Made by a program: the position numbers and the translations under genes. From positions 933,501-997,500 of the forward strand of contig NZ_CP146287.1 in assembly GCF_037041345.1 (NCBI RefSeq): a DNA stretch of 64,000 nt, read 5' to 3'. The stretch comes from Abiotrophia defectiva ATCC 49176. GTDB lineage: Bacteria > Bacillota > Bacilli > Lactobacillales > Aerococcaceae. Each line of letters opens with the position of its first letter. Within the stretch, counting starts at the first letter, position 1. This document shows positions 33,905 to 42,768 of this stretch, piece by piece. The notes beneath the pieces are model-generated. The model had not been told where the DNA came from. It worked only from the letters and a program-made list of their open reading frames with translations, and did no database searches.

Positions 33905-34885
33905 ATGTCAGACTTAATTACGGTTGTAGTTCCTGTATACAATGTGGAATCATATCTGGAGCGATGCGTGACCAGCATTCGCAAGCAAAGTCATACTAAC
34001 CTTGAAATCTTGTTAGTCAATGATGGCTCTACTGATAAGAGTTTAGAAATCTGTCAGCGTCTAGAGCAAGAAGATCAACGCATTCGCCTTATCTCGCAGG
34101 CCAATGGTGGTCTATCTGCGGCGCGTAATTCGGGCATTGCCCAAGCAAAAGGGCAGTATATTGCCTTTATTGACAGTGATGATGTGATCTCATTAGATAT
34201 GATGAAGACTCTTTATCAAGAGATGGTCTCTGCCCAAGCAGACTTGGCCATGTGCTCACACTATGATATCTATGATGACCAGATTCCGAGTGGACCAGAA
34301 GCAGAAGCACAGACTTGGATCTTTACAGCCAAAGAGGCCATTGGCCATGTGATGGCGGCTAAAGGCTTTACAGTCATGGCCCCAACTAAACTCTATAAGC
34401 GCTCATTTTTCGATGACTTGAAATTTGAGATAGGAAAAATCGCTGAAGATGCCTTTATCATGATTCGCTTGTTAGCCAAGTGTCAGCGAGTGGTAGCGAC
34501 GGATGCCAAGCTCTATTACTATATGCATCGCCCGAATAGCATTACCACCCAGAAATTTTCGCTCAAGTACCTCAATGTGATTGAGGCTTATCAACAAAAC
34601 TATGAAATTATCAAACGGGACTACCCAGATTTGTTGCCAGTAGCTATGACACGGCTCTATTGGGCGCATTTCTATGTCTATGATCGTTTGTTGCTAGATT
34701 CAGACTATCAAGATGACAGTCTTAAAAAACGCCTACGGTCCTATCTAACAGACCACTTTTGGCAGATTATGCGTGATCCGCTTTTCACCAAGGGGCGTAA
34801 ACTTAGTATGCTTGCTTTACAGATTAGTCCTGCTCTCTATAAGCAAATCATTAGTAAGAAATACAAAAAGGAGTTGCATGGATAA
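33905..34885 (+). CDS. GT2 family glycosyltransferase
   Basis: 326 residues. Typical GT-A start ITVVVPVYNVESYLERCVTS, NDGSTDKS for nucleotide binding, GGLSAARNSGI, and the DxD-like IDSDD (about 86-90). No transmembrane segment at the C terminus. It should add a sugar to the lipid-linked unit handled by the flippase. Sugar donor and linkage are not predictable. Confidence 0.92.
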   Translation: MSDLITVVVPVYNVESYLERCVTSIRKQSHTNLEILLVNDGSTDKSLEICQRLEQEDQRIRLISQANGGLSAARNSGIAQAKGQYIAFIDSDDVISLDMMKTLYQEMVSAQADLAMCSHYDIYDDQIPSGPEAEAQTWIFTAKEAIGHVMAAKGFTVMAPTKLYKRSFFDDLKFEIGKIAEDAFIMIRLLAKCQRVVATDAKLYYYMHRPNSITTQKFSLKYLNVIEAYQQNYEIIKRDYPDLLPVAMTRLYWAHFYVYDRLLLDSDYQDDSLKKRLRSYLTDHFWQIMRDPLFTKGRKLSMLALQISPALYKQIISKKYKKELHG

Positions 34886-37063
34886 ATGATACGATTAGAT
34901 TGGATTGAGAAACATTACTACCAAATCAATACTTGCTTTCTTTTAGCGTTGATTATGTATTGTATGGCAGGGTTGATTGTTCCCTTACAATTTCTCAGTG
35001 CCCATCCTTTAGTATATGGTACCATCACCTTAATGGGGTGCTTATTAGGGCTCTATAACTTATTATCCAAGAAAGTTCATCTCAAACTCAGTTTACTACC
35101 TTGGCTAGTTGCTTTCTTCCTCTTGAATATTGTAACAAGTCTCTTGGTGGTTAACTTTGGTTATATGGCAAACTTCAAGAATATGGTCATATTCTTCCTT
35201 TATTTCTTTGCCATTTACCCAATCTTTATTAATTTGGGTCAAGGACAAGCTAAGCGTTTGCTCAATAACATGTTCTGGTTAGTTGTCATCGTCAATACTA
35301 TCGGTGATTTAATTTCCATTGGCCAATTCGTTGCCTTAATTGGCTATCACGTCAGCGACTATAAAGGTTTAATTATTCGTCAAGGCTTTATTGAGTCGCG
35401 TTTGTTTGGGATTTTGGCTAGCCCTAACTACTTGGCTATTATCTCGCTATTGGTAGTCCTATTCCTCTTAAGTCAATGGCGCAAGAGTCAGGTGACTTGG
35501 ATGAAAGTGGCAATCGTCTCGTCGATTTTCATAAACTTCGTTTACATCGTCTTATCAGGTTCTAGAACAGCCTTATTATGCTTGCTTGCTGCTACCCTAA
35601 TCTACAGCATGGTCAACATCTCTGGCTGGCAATTGAAGAAGCGTTTCTTGACTATCTGTGTGGTCTTTGCTGCTATTGGTGTAGGTGTCTACAGTGTCGA
35701 CACAGTAGGGGAATTTTACTTACAACAATCAGGTGGCGTTCGTATCTTGAATGACGAGGAGAGCCTAGCAGGTAAGCCAAATGTGACCACTGGTGAAGGT
35801 ACATTAAAACGGTCAGATACTGAGGAAACCAATATCTCTAATAACCGTTTTGATATTTGGAAGTCAACCTTGGCTCTAGTTCCTTACCGTCCAATCTTAG
35901 GTTTTTCTTCAGGTAACTGGCACAGTGTAGCTAAGTCTTATGATGCCAATAGTTATGTGGTTAAGCAGCACTATCTCACTCATAATGGTTATATTGAAGT
36001 CCTATTCTACAATGGTATCTTAGGATTTATCACCTTAGGCTTCTTTATCTTGGCATCTACCAAGCGACTTTTAGCCAAATGGTGGGCCCTCAACAAGAAA
36101 GGCGTTAGCCGCCAGGATTTAGATATGATTCTAGCTATGATGGCAGTTATCTTCACTTCCAACTTGTTCTTGAGTTCGACTTTATATGGGATTTCCTTCT
36201 TAGGTGTGATTTTATTTGCCATCTTGGGCTATTACGAAGCAGTTATAGCGAAGGATTATGCTGGTTATCGTCAGTTGAATGACCAAGAAGTTCGTCAGGT
36301 TGAACTTGAAATCATGGACTATATCCATGCCATTTGTCAACGTGAGCAAATCCAGTATAGCTTGGCTTATGGTACTTTACTGGGAGCTATTCGCCATCAA
36401 GGCTTCATTCCATGGGATGATGATATGGATATTGCCTTAGTTCGTTCAGAGTATGAGCGTCTCTATCAAGCCATCAAGGCAGACCGCCATCCAGTTTACC
36501 AGGTTACGGGCTTCCAAGATGCTTGGCATTATCCTTTCCCATTTTATCGGGTGGTTGATAAGCGTACTTTTTATGAAAATAACACTTTAGCATGGCCAAG
36601 TAAATTAGGCATTTGTGTAGATGTCTTTCCCTTTGACCAAGCTAAGGGAGATCAAGCTAAAATGGATCGCCTAGATCAGTTGCGACAACTGTCTGCCTAT
36701 TCTTGGAATGGCATCCGTAATGAAGAGGGCGGCTTAGGTAACCTTATTCGCTATGCCGTGAATTTCTTCTTCCGTCTCTTGCCACCTCGTATTTGGAACC
36801 AAAAAATGGACCAATTAGCACAGAAGGGGAGCGACTCTAATCGCCTTGATTACTTGATGGAGAAGAAGCGTCGCGATACAAGTTTTGTTAAGACGGCACA
36901 TGAACAGGTTCAAGAGGCTGTATTTGAAGATCGTCGCTATCAAATTCTGTCAGATTACAATCAAGTTCTGACGGCTATCTATGGAGCAGATTATATGCAA
37001 TTGCCTGCAGAAGAAGACCGTGTTCAACACGCGCCATTTACTGCTTACAGGGAGGAAGCCTAA
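34886..37063 (+). CDS. Fusion of Wzy/O-antigen ligase-type polymerase and LicD phosphotransferase
   Basis: 725 residues. Residues 1-450 are a polytopic membrane part with about 11-12 helices and an O-antigen ligase/polymerase-like loop (NNRFDIWKSTLALVPYRPIL, LTHNGYIEVLFYNGILGF). Residues about 458-725 are a soluble LicD domain: LAYGTLLGAIRHQGFIPWDD then DMDIAL, with LGICVDVFPFDQ. LicD enzymes transfer phosphocholine or other phospho-groups from CDP donors to glycans. No stop or frameshift separates the two parts, so this is a genuine single frame. It begins directly after the GT2 stop. Polymerisation coupled to phospho-decoration is the inferred job. Confidence 0.85.
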   Translation: MIRLDWIEKHYYQINTCFLLALIMYCMAGLIVPLQFLSAHPLVYGTITLMGCLLGLYNLLSKKVHLKLSLLPWLVAFFLLNIVTSLLVVNFGYMANFKNMVIFFLYFFAIYPIFINLGQGQAKRLLNNMFWLVVIVNTIGDLISIGQFVALIGYHVSDYKGLIIRQGFIESRLFGILASPNYLAIISLLVVLFLLSQWRKSQVTWMKVAIVSSIFINFVYIVLSGSRTALLCLLAATLIYSMVNISGWQLKKRFLTICVVFAAIGVGVYSVDTVGEFYLQQSGGVRILNDEESLAGKPNVTTGEGTLKRSDTEETNISNNRFDIWKSTLALVPYRPILGFSSGNWHSVAKSYDANSYVVKQHYLTHNGYIEVLFYNGILGFITLGFFILASTKRLLAKWWALNKKGVSRQDLDMILAMMAVIFTSNLFLSSTLYGISFLGVILFAILGYYEAVIAKDYAGYRQLNDQEVRQVELEIMDYIHAICQREQIQYSLAYGTLLGAIRHQGFIPWDDDMDIALVRSEYERLYQAIKADRHPVYQVTGFQDAWHYPFPFYRVVDKRTFYENNTLAWPSKLGICVDVFPFDQAKGDQAKMDRLDQLRQLSAYSWNGIRNEEGGLGNLIRYAVNFFFRLLPPRIWNQKMDQLAQKGSDSNRLDYLMEKKRRDTSFVKTAHEQVQEAVFEDRRYQILSDYNQVLTAIYGADYMQLPAEEDRVQHAPFTAYREEA

Positions 37064-37780
37064 ATGTCACTTATGCAATGGGCTAAACGGAGTTTGGCCA
37101 GTCTCTTAGGTAAACACAAGGACAGCATTAAAAAATTGCCGATTATTAAGCAGTTAAATCAAAAGGCTAATAAAGAGTTAGATGAAGGGCGACAAGCTCT
37201 ATTAAGGGCTAACTTCGACCGGATTTTAGAGATTGTCTATGATCAAGACCACTTAAACTTTGATTTATGGTTGGATTTTGGTAGTCTGCTAGGTTACTAC
37301 CGTGAAGGTGGGCGCATTGAGCATGATATTGATATGGACTTTGCTCTCAAAGTCAGTGACTTAGAGGCCTTTGATGTCTATGAAGGTCATCTCTTAGCTA
37401 ATGGATTCCGCAAACGCAAGGACTTTACCTATGAGGGGAAAGTCGTAGAACGGGCCTATGATTTTAATGGGCTTAACATTGACTTTATCTTCTATAAGGT
37501 TACTGAGACTCAATTTTCGAGTGTCACTATTGACTTCAAGATTAATGCCATCGGCCAGCCAACTCGCTTAATGGCTTATCGTTATCAATTACCACTAATG
37601 GAGATTGTTTGGGCCAATATTGAAGAGCATAAAGTCATGGTACCGCAAGATTGCCATCGCTATCTTTCCTTACTATATGGCGCAGATTTCATGGAACCTA
37701 ACACTCACTATCATTGGCAAGCTAACCCGATTTATCAGCAAGTATCGTCTGAACCAGCTCAAGTTAAGCTCTTACCTTAA
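37064..37780 (+). CDS. Second LicD-like nucleotidyltransferase-fold protein
   Basis: 238 residues, soluble. LWLDFGSLLGYYREGG (about 66-81) and EHDIDMDFAL (about 86-95) match the GS...DxD core of LicD/fukutin-like transferases; NIDFIFYK follows. It differs strongly from the LicD part of the previous gene and lacks the IPWDDD spelling, so it probably acts on another acceptor or position. It starts at the base after the fusion stop codon. The block ends at a strong terminator. Confidence 0.8.
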   Translation: MSLMQWAKRSLASLLGKHKDSIKKLPIIKQLNQKANKELDEGRQALLRANFDRILEIVYDQDHLNFDLWLDFGSLLGYYREGGRIEHDIDMDFALKVSDLEAFDVYEGHLLANGFRKRKDFTYEGKVVERAYDFNGLNIDFIFYKVTETQFSSVTIDFKINAIGQPTRLMAYRYQLPLMEIVWANIEEHKVMVPQDCHRYLSLLYGADFMEPNTHYHWQANPIYQQVSSEPAQVKLLP

Positions 37781-37790
37781 GCAAGAATAG

Positions 37791-37829
37791 AAAATCCCCG
37801 TCACTGAATTAATCAGTGACGGGGATTTT
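37791..37829. terminator. Bidirectional terminator between LicD gene and minus-strand lipoprotein operon
   Basis: Perfect 17-bp stem (37791-37807 with 37813-37829), five-base loop; the AAAA/TTTT ends serve both directions. Confidence 0.93.
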
Positions 37830-37836
37830 CTGCTAT

Positions 37837-39240
37837 CTAGTGATTGCCGTTATTTTGATTCTGTTGTGTATTCTGCATCTGATGGTTAGAACCTTGATTG
37901 GTGGTTGGGTTATTGGTGTTGTTACCACTGACATCAATGCCTTCAGAATAATCACCGTTAGCATTCCAGAGTAAGAACTCATGAATATGATGTTTGGCTA
38001 GCGCATTGATCTGTGCCTGAACCTGTAAGGTGCCGTATTCTTGGTAGGTGCCTACTGGTTTGCTTGAGTCGGTAAAGTCTTGAATCCAAGGGCGACTGAT
38101 CACCTTATTTTGGACGTTCTTAAGTACCTGTTCCTCTGAGAACATATATTCATCGACTAACTCATAAGGGTGTAAGTCAGGTAGCTCAATTCCAAAGAAG
38201 GATGTACCCCAGTGAGAAGGGTAGATCATACTCGAAATAACATCTAGCTGTTCGGCCATTTTAGCGAAGTCTTGACCAATCCCGGTTGTTTCGGTTTGAC
38301 CACTAGTAACGGCCGTAATACCGAAGACGTCGGCACCAACTTTAACACCATATGGCGCAAGTTGTTCTTTGGCGAGTTTCAAGAAGTCAGTAATAGCCGC
38401 AACCCGGTCTTCACCTTCAATCTTATTACCACTTGCGGAGACATAGTTGCTGTAGTTGCCTTTGTCGAAGCGTAAATCTTCAGCAAAGGTCTCAAATCCT
38501 TCTGGGAAGCGGACATAGTCATACTGAATTTCCTTGAAGCCCATCTTAGCGGCCGCAATAGAAACTTCGATATTGTATTTCCATACTTCTTCTAGGTAGG
38601 GGTTAATAAACTGAGAGCCATTGCCATCCGACCAGATACTTCCTGTCTCACGTGAGTGGAAGGAGAGTTCTGGGTGTTTATCCGACATCATGTTATCTTT
38701 GAAGGTAACAATACGTGCAATTGGATAAATCTGGTTAGCTTCTAAGGTCTTGAGAGCGGATTTTAAATCGGCCACTTGAACTATGTTTTCTTTAACCATG
38801 GCATTATCGGTTTCGATTTGGGTGACAATTTGACCATAGTCATCCTTGAAGTCGATAACAGCAGCATTAAGGCCGTTTCGTTTCATCATAGCAATGACAT
38901 TCTGGAACTTGGTCTGGTCGGCGATAATCTCAGGTGAAAGATAGATGCCTTTTACGCCATTTTTAGGATAAGCAATATTTATCCCACTATCGTAGAATAA
39001 AGCCTTAGGTAAATTGGTTGGAGTCACGAGAATACGACCATCTTCAATCTTAATTCCCTCATAACGGTTGGTTTTGCCTTGACTCCGCCGATTATTGAAG
39101 TCGGCTATCTCATCTGCAGTGTACTTAGCCTGTACCTGAGGGAGAGTCTGATAGTTCGGTTGGGCGGGTTCTTGCTTCTGACATGCGGTCAGAATGAGCA
39201 TCAAGAGCAGCAAGATTGCGCCTGGTTTGACTGATTTCAT
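37837..39240 (-). CDS. DUF4015 putative glycoside hydrolase lipoprotein
   Basis: 467 residues. Lipoprotein signal with lipobox LTAC (Cys20). From about residue 95 a TIM-barrel-like DUF4015 domain: GVKGIYLSPEIIAD, AAVIDFKDDYGQI, YPIARIVTFKDN, EIQYDYVRFPEG, GADVFGIT, SSMIYPSHWG. The tail from about 430 is Asn/Gln-rich low complexity. Members are predicted extracellular glycoside hydrolases with unknown substrate. Located next to the glycopolymer locus but on the other strand and downstream of a YkyA-like lipoprotein gene, 16 bases away. Confidence 0.85.
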   Translation of the reverse strand: MKSVKPGAILLLLMLILTACQKQEPAQPNYQTLPQVQAKYTADEIADFNNRRSQGKTNRYEGIKIEDGRILVTPTNLPKALFYDSGINIAYPKNGVKGIYLSPEIIADQTKFQNVIAMMKRNGLNAAVIDFKDDYGQIVTQIETDNAMVKENIVQVADLKSALKTLEANQIYPIARIVTFKDNMMSDKHPELSFHSRETGSIWSDGNGSQFINPYLEEVWKYNIEVSIAAAKMGFKEIQYDYVRFPEGFETFAEDLRFDKGNYSNYVSASGNKIEGEDRVAAITDFLKLAKEQLAPYGVKVGADVFGITAVTSGQTETTGIGQDFAKMAEQLDVISSMIYPSHWGTSFFGIELPDLHPYELVDEYMFSEEQVLKNVQNKVISRPWIQDFTDSSKPVGTYQEYGTLQVQAQINALAKHHIHEFLLWNANGDYSEGIDVSGNNTNNPTTNQGSNHQMQNTQQNQNNGNH

Positions 39241-39256
39241 GCATTACCTCCTCAAG

Positions 39257-39895
39257 CTATTTTTTCTGTTCTTTCAATTTAACTAGTTCAACTTTAAGAT
39301 TGACTAGATTAGCATTTAATTTCTCAAAATGGGGCAGAACCTTGTCTAGATTCATGAGATTTGTTGTAGAGAGTGTGTTAACGTTTTTTAAGACATCAAA
39401 GAAAGACTGGTAGTTAGATTCTGGATTAGCAATGGACTTGAATGATTGAGATTCCAGGGCCAAATTCGTCGCATAGTCCGTTACATAAGTAGCTAAATCC
39501 TGGTCTAGTTGATTAATGTCATTACTGATATCTTGGAATTTCTCAGTGGGAAGATTCTTATTATCAGTTCCCTGACTAAGTTCCTTGAGCATCTCTTGAA
39601 GGTGAGTCCGCTTTTTATTGATATCATCAATTCTTGATTTTCGTTCTTGAATGTTTTTCTCAACTTGGCTATCATTTTTGTTGAAAAGCGCCAAATCATT
39701 TTGGCCTAAGTCTGTTTCAAAAGCTGCTTGTAAATTCTTTTCTTGTGTTTGAATTTCGGTTAAATCATTGAGAATGGCAGTAGTATCCTCTTGAATTAGG
39801 CCTACTGCGCGGTCTACGCGAGTTAAGGAATTGTCGCAAGCCACAAGAAAAAGACAACTACAGAGCAAAATCAATAGATATTTGAATCGCTTCAT
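39257..39895 (-). CDS. YkyA-family cell-wall lipoprotein
   Basis: 212 residues, lipobox LVAC (Cys20), then an almost wholly helical body with coiled-coil heptads (EKNIQERKSRIDDINKKRTH). Fits the YkyA/DUF putative cell-wall binding lipoprotein family; its function is unknown. AAAGGAGTC precedes the start on the minus strand. First gene of a two-gene lipoprotein operon divergent from lspA, the lipoprotein signal peptidase. Confidence 0.8.
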   Translation of the reverse strand: MKRFKYLLILLCSCLFLVACDNSLTRVDRAVGLIQEDTTAILNDLTEIQTQEKNLQAAFETDLGQNDLALFNKNDSQVEKNIQERKSRIDDINKKRTHLQEMLKELSQGTDNKNLPTEKFQDISNDINQLDQDLATYVTDYATNLALESQSFKSIANPESNYQSFFDVLKNVNTLSTTNLMNLDKVLPHFEKLNANLVNLKVELVKLKEQKK

Positions 39896-40018
39896 AAAGA
39901 CTCCTTTACTTTAGTTTTTAGGTGCCACCTAGGTGTTTTCTTCACCATTTTGAGGTATAATAGAACTTATACATCTTTATTATACCAAAAAGAAAACGCA
40001 TTTAACAAGGAGAACGAC

Positions 40019-40471
40019 ATGTTAGTCGCATTGGTTACGATAGTTGGCCTTATAATTGCCGACCAGGGTCTGAAATTTTGGGTTGTTTCAAACCTTGCAG
40101 TAGGATCCCAAATTAAGCTTATTCCTGGATATTTCAGTCTAACCTACGTACAAAATAGGGGGGCATCTTGGGGCATCTTACCCGGAGCTCAAGGTCTCTT
40201 TATTGCTATTACAGTCTTAGCAGTTACTTTTTTCAGCTATAAAATTTATAAAAAACAAGCTAGCTCTTCCTGGGTCAATTTTGCCTATGGATGTCTAGTA
40301 GGCGGTGCATTAGGCAATCTGATTGATCGTCTTGTCAATGGCTATGTTGTTGATATGCTACAAACGGATTTTATCAGTTTCCCAATTTTCAATCTAGCGG
40401 ATTCAGCCTTGACGATTGGTGTTATCATTTTACTTCTACTCGCAAAAGAGCAAGATTTGAGTTTATTTTAA
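40019..40471 (+). CDS. lspA: Lipoprotein signal peptidase (SPase II)
   Basis: 150 residues from the ATG at 40019, right after AAGGAGAACGAC; the longer frame from 39950 starts near the -10 and has no site. Four transmembrane helices. Conserved NRGASWGIL, GALGNLIDRL, catalytic Asp112 (VVDML) and Asp128 (FNLADSALTIG). Cleaves diacylglyceryl prolipoproteins. A TATAAT lies at 39956-39961. Followed 26 bases later by rluD, a common pairing. Confidence 0.97.
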   Translation: MLVALVTIVGLIIADQGLKFWVVSNLAVGSQIKLIPGYFSLTYVQNRGASWGILPGAQGLFIAITVLAVTFFSYKIYKKQASSSWVNFAYGCLVGGALGNLIDRLVNGYVVDMLQTDFISFPIFNLADSALTIGVIILLLLAKEQDLSLF

Positions 40472-40497
40472 AGAATGTCGCAAAGAAGGAGTTGCTT

Positions 40498-41427
40498 ATG
40501 ACAGCAGAGGAATTTCAATTAAAAGGGCAAGCGGGACGTCTGGATAAGATTTTAACCGACTTAATGCCTGGCGAAAGCCGCTCAACTATTCAAAAGATTA
40601 TCAAAGACGGCCTTGTAAAGGTTGATGGTCACCATCAAAAAGCCAACTTTAAACTAAAGGGAGATGAATGCCTCCTCGTTGAGCGTCGAATCCTTATAGT
40701 AGAAGAAGATACCCTACCAGAGCCTGAGGCAATGGATCTCAATATTGTTTATGAAGACGACGATATCCTGGTCATTAATAAACCAGCAGGATTAGTCGTG
40801 CATCCTTCGAAAGGCCATCTACAGGGAACTCTGGTCAATGGCTTACTTCATTACTTGAACGGAAATCTGTCCAGCGGCTCGGATTTATACCGCCCTGGTA
40901 TCGTACATCGGATTGATAAGGACACTTCTGGCCTCTTAGTAGTAGCTAAACATAATGCCGCTCACCAAGCCCTAGCAGACCAACTAGTCAATCATGATAT
41001 GCGTCGCTCATATAGGGCACTCGTGCATGGCCACGTCAAAGCTCCGCAAGGTACTATTGAAGCCCCACTGCAACGAGATCCAGCCAACCGCTTGCGTTGG
41101 ACGGTTGCCAAAGACGGGAAATATGCTTTAACTCGTTTTCAAGTCTTAGAAAGTTATGAGAATGCTACTTTATTAGACTTGGAGCTAGAGACAGGGCGGA
41201 CTCACCAGATTCGTGTTCACCTAGAGTTTATTGGACATCCACTAGTTGGTGACCCTGTTTATCGCAAGGGGCTGGACCATGTCAAAGGGTCACTCGTCCA
41301 TGATATGTCTGGCCAACTACTTCATGCCTATGCACTTAAATTACAACATCCTAGAACAGGTGAGTGGTTAGAATTTAAGGCGCCACTGCCAGGTCATTTT
41401 GAGCAAGTTTTAAGTCAGTTAGCTTGA
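40498..41427 (+). CDS. rluD: RluD-type 23S rRNA pseudouridine synthase
   Basis: 309 residues from the ATG at 40498 (six bases after AAGGAG; a TTG two codons earlier is too near). N-terminal S4 domain (about 15-75) and catalytic domain with GIVHRIDKDTSGLLVVAKH, whose Asp is the nucleophile, plus ETGRTHQIRVHL. The RluA/RluD group contains paralogs, so the exact target uridines are uncertain. Confidence 0.93.
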   Translation: MTAEEFQLKGQAGRLDKILTDLMPGESRSTIQKIIKDGLVKVDGHHQKANFKLKGDECLLVERRILIVEEDTLPEPEAMDLNIVYEDDDILVINKPAGLVVHPSKGHLQGTLVNGLLHYLNGNLSSGSDLYRPGIVHRIDKDTSGLLVVAKHNAAHQALADQLVNHDMRRSYRALVHGHVKAPQGTIEAPLQRDPANRLRWTVAKDGKYALTRFQVLESYENATLLDLELETGRTHQIRVHLEFIGHPLVGDPVYRKGLDHVKGSLVHDMSGQLLHAYALKLQHPRTGEWLEFKAPLPGHFEQVLSQLA

Positions 41428-41465
41428 ATTTATGACCAACGTTTCCACAGAAAGGTCGGGTATTC

Positions 41466-42182
41466 ATGAATCCAAATGATAAAATCTTGGATAAAATCCG
41501 TAATTTGCTTGAGCTAGCAGAGGATGGTAACCAGGATGAGGAGAGCCAGACAGCTCTCTTGATGGCACAAAAACTCATGCTTAAGCATAAAATATCCCAG
41601 CATGAGCTAGATGCGGCCACTAGTCTAGATGTCATTGTCACACGTTCCTTATCTGTGTACAAAACCCTCTTTTGGTGGGAGAAGCTATTGGCACGAACTA
41701 TTGCAGATAATTTTCGCATTATGCTCTATGTGCAGAGCACGCGATTGCCTCATCAATCAAAAACTCAGCGCAAGATCGTCTATATGGGATATCAGTCAGA
41801 CGTGGATTTAGCCTATCATGTCTTTCAACTAGCGACTAAGGCCATGAAGTATCATGCTGGACAACACCTTAAATTAGTTAGCCAAGATTTGACCTCCTCC
41901 CAGAAGCAAAGCCAACGTCGAGCCTATTATCAAGGTTTTATGGATGGCTTAGCAGCAAAATATGAGCGTCAGCGTCAAGTTATGGTAGCGGAAGAAGCGG
42001 GCTATTCCTTGGTAATTCAAGTTCCTGAAGAGGTAAGAGAGGCTTTCCGCGCTCAGGTTCAGGGGCATATTGTCTTTAAGCAACCTCATGTCACTGAAGA
42101 GGGCTTGGCCTATGAGAGTGGCTATCAACAAGCTAAATCAATGAGTCTTGAGGCTGCTCAGCTAGATTGCGGAGATAATTAG
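41466..42182 (+). CDS. DUF2786 domain protein
   Basis: 238 residues, soluble. The N-terminal block ILDKIRNLLELAEDGNQDEE and TALLMAQKLMLKHKIS is the DUF2786 signature; the rest (WWEKLLARTIADNFR, GYQSDVDLAYHVFQ) matches the domain commonly following it. Such genes are frequent in phages and mobile DNA as well as chromosomes; the function is unknown. It is the last gene before a 0.8-kb non-coding stretch. Confidence 0.82.
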   Translation: MNPNDKILDKIRNLLELAEDGNQDEESQTALLMAQKLMLKHKISQHELDAATSLDVIVTRSLSVYKTLFWWEKLLARTIADNFRIMLYVQSTRLPHQSKTQRKIVYMGYQSDVDLAYHVFQLATKAMKYHAGQHLKLVSQDLTSSQKQSQRRAYYQGFMDGLAAKYERQRQVMVAEEAGYSLVIQVPEEVREAFRAQVQGHIVFKQPHVTEEGLAYESGYQQAKSMSLEAAQLDCGDN

Positions 42183-42210
42183 AATTTAATATCAAAAACG
42201 TTTGCAAAGA

Positions 42211-42246
42211 AAAGTAGTTAATCTGTGAGTTAACTACTTTTTTTGT
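42211..42246 (+). terminator. Terminator after the DUF2786 gene
   Basis: AAAGTAGTTAA (42211-42221) pairs with TTAACTACTTT (42230-42240), then a T run. Confidence 0.9.
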
Positions 42247-42580
42247 GCTTTTAAGATCTCAATCAAACCAATATATTTGTACGAAAAATTTAACTGCAAA
42301 ACTGGTTGCGCTTGCAAAAAATATTTAAAGTTAAATTTTGATGTACCTATTTCATGCTAGGTTATAAAGCCTAGATAACTTTAAATCGGATTAATGAATG
42401 TCAATTTATATAGACAAGTTAATATTAATAACTTTTCTATATAATCGCAATGTTCGTATTTTTATGTTGATTATATAACTATACATCTATAAATATGTAT
42501 ATTTGGGTGTCTCGGCCTCTATATATAGATGGTGATACGAATATTAGAAACAATATGTGGTATTAATTAACGTTTTTCGA

Positions 42581-42609
42581 TTTACAGAACGTAACCTTTT
42601 TGTTATAAT
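42581..42609 (+). promoter_or_regulatory. Adhesin gene promoter
   Basis: -35 TTTACA (42581-42586), 17-bp spacer, extended -10 TGTTATAAT (42601-42609): a near-consensus promoter. Confidence 0.8.
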
Positions 42610-42702
42610 GTCAGTGACTGGTTATATAAATGAAATAGTTTTTCTAGTGCAATTGTCATAAGACTGTCTCAATGTCTTGATGTATTAATATCTCAGTCGT
42701 GT

Positions 42703-42768
42703 CCTATCACTCATATTTACGATTATAGGGGGTTGGTGAAATGATAAATATCAAGTGTAAGTGATAGG
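42703..42768 (+). promoter_or_regulatory. Leader hairpin enclosing a mini-ORF
   Basis: CCTATCACT (42703-42711) pairs with AGTGATAGG (42760-42768). Inside lies AGGGGG and an ATG at 42741 opening a seven-codon ORF (MINIKCK, stop at 42762-42764) whose end overlaps the 3' arm. Translation of the mini-ORF would open the helix, a plausible leader-peptide arrangement, but this is untested. Confidence 0.4.

Noticed and set aside
42482-42540. TATATA-rich segment as a replication origin or tRNA
   Set aside because: No DnaA boxes or cloverleaf could be found; it is simply AT-rich upstream DNA.
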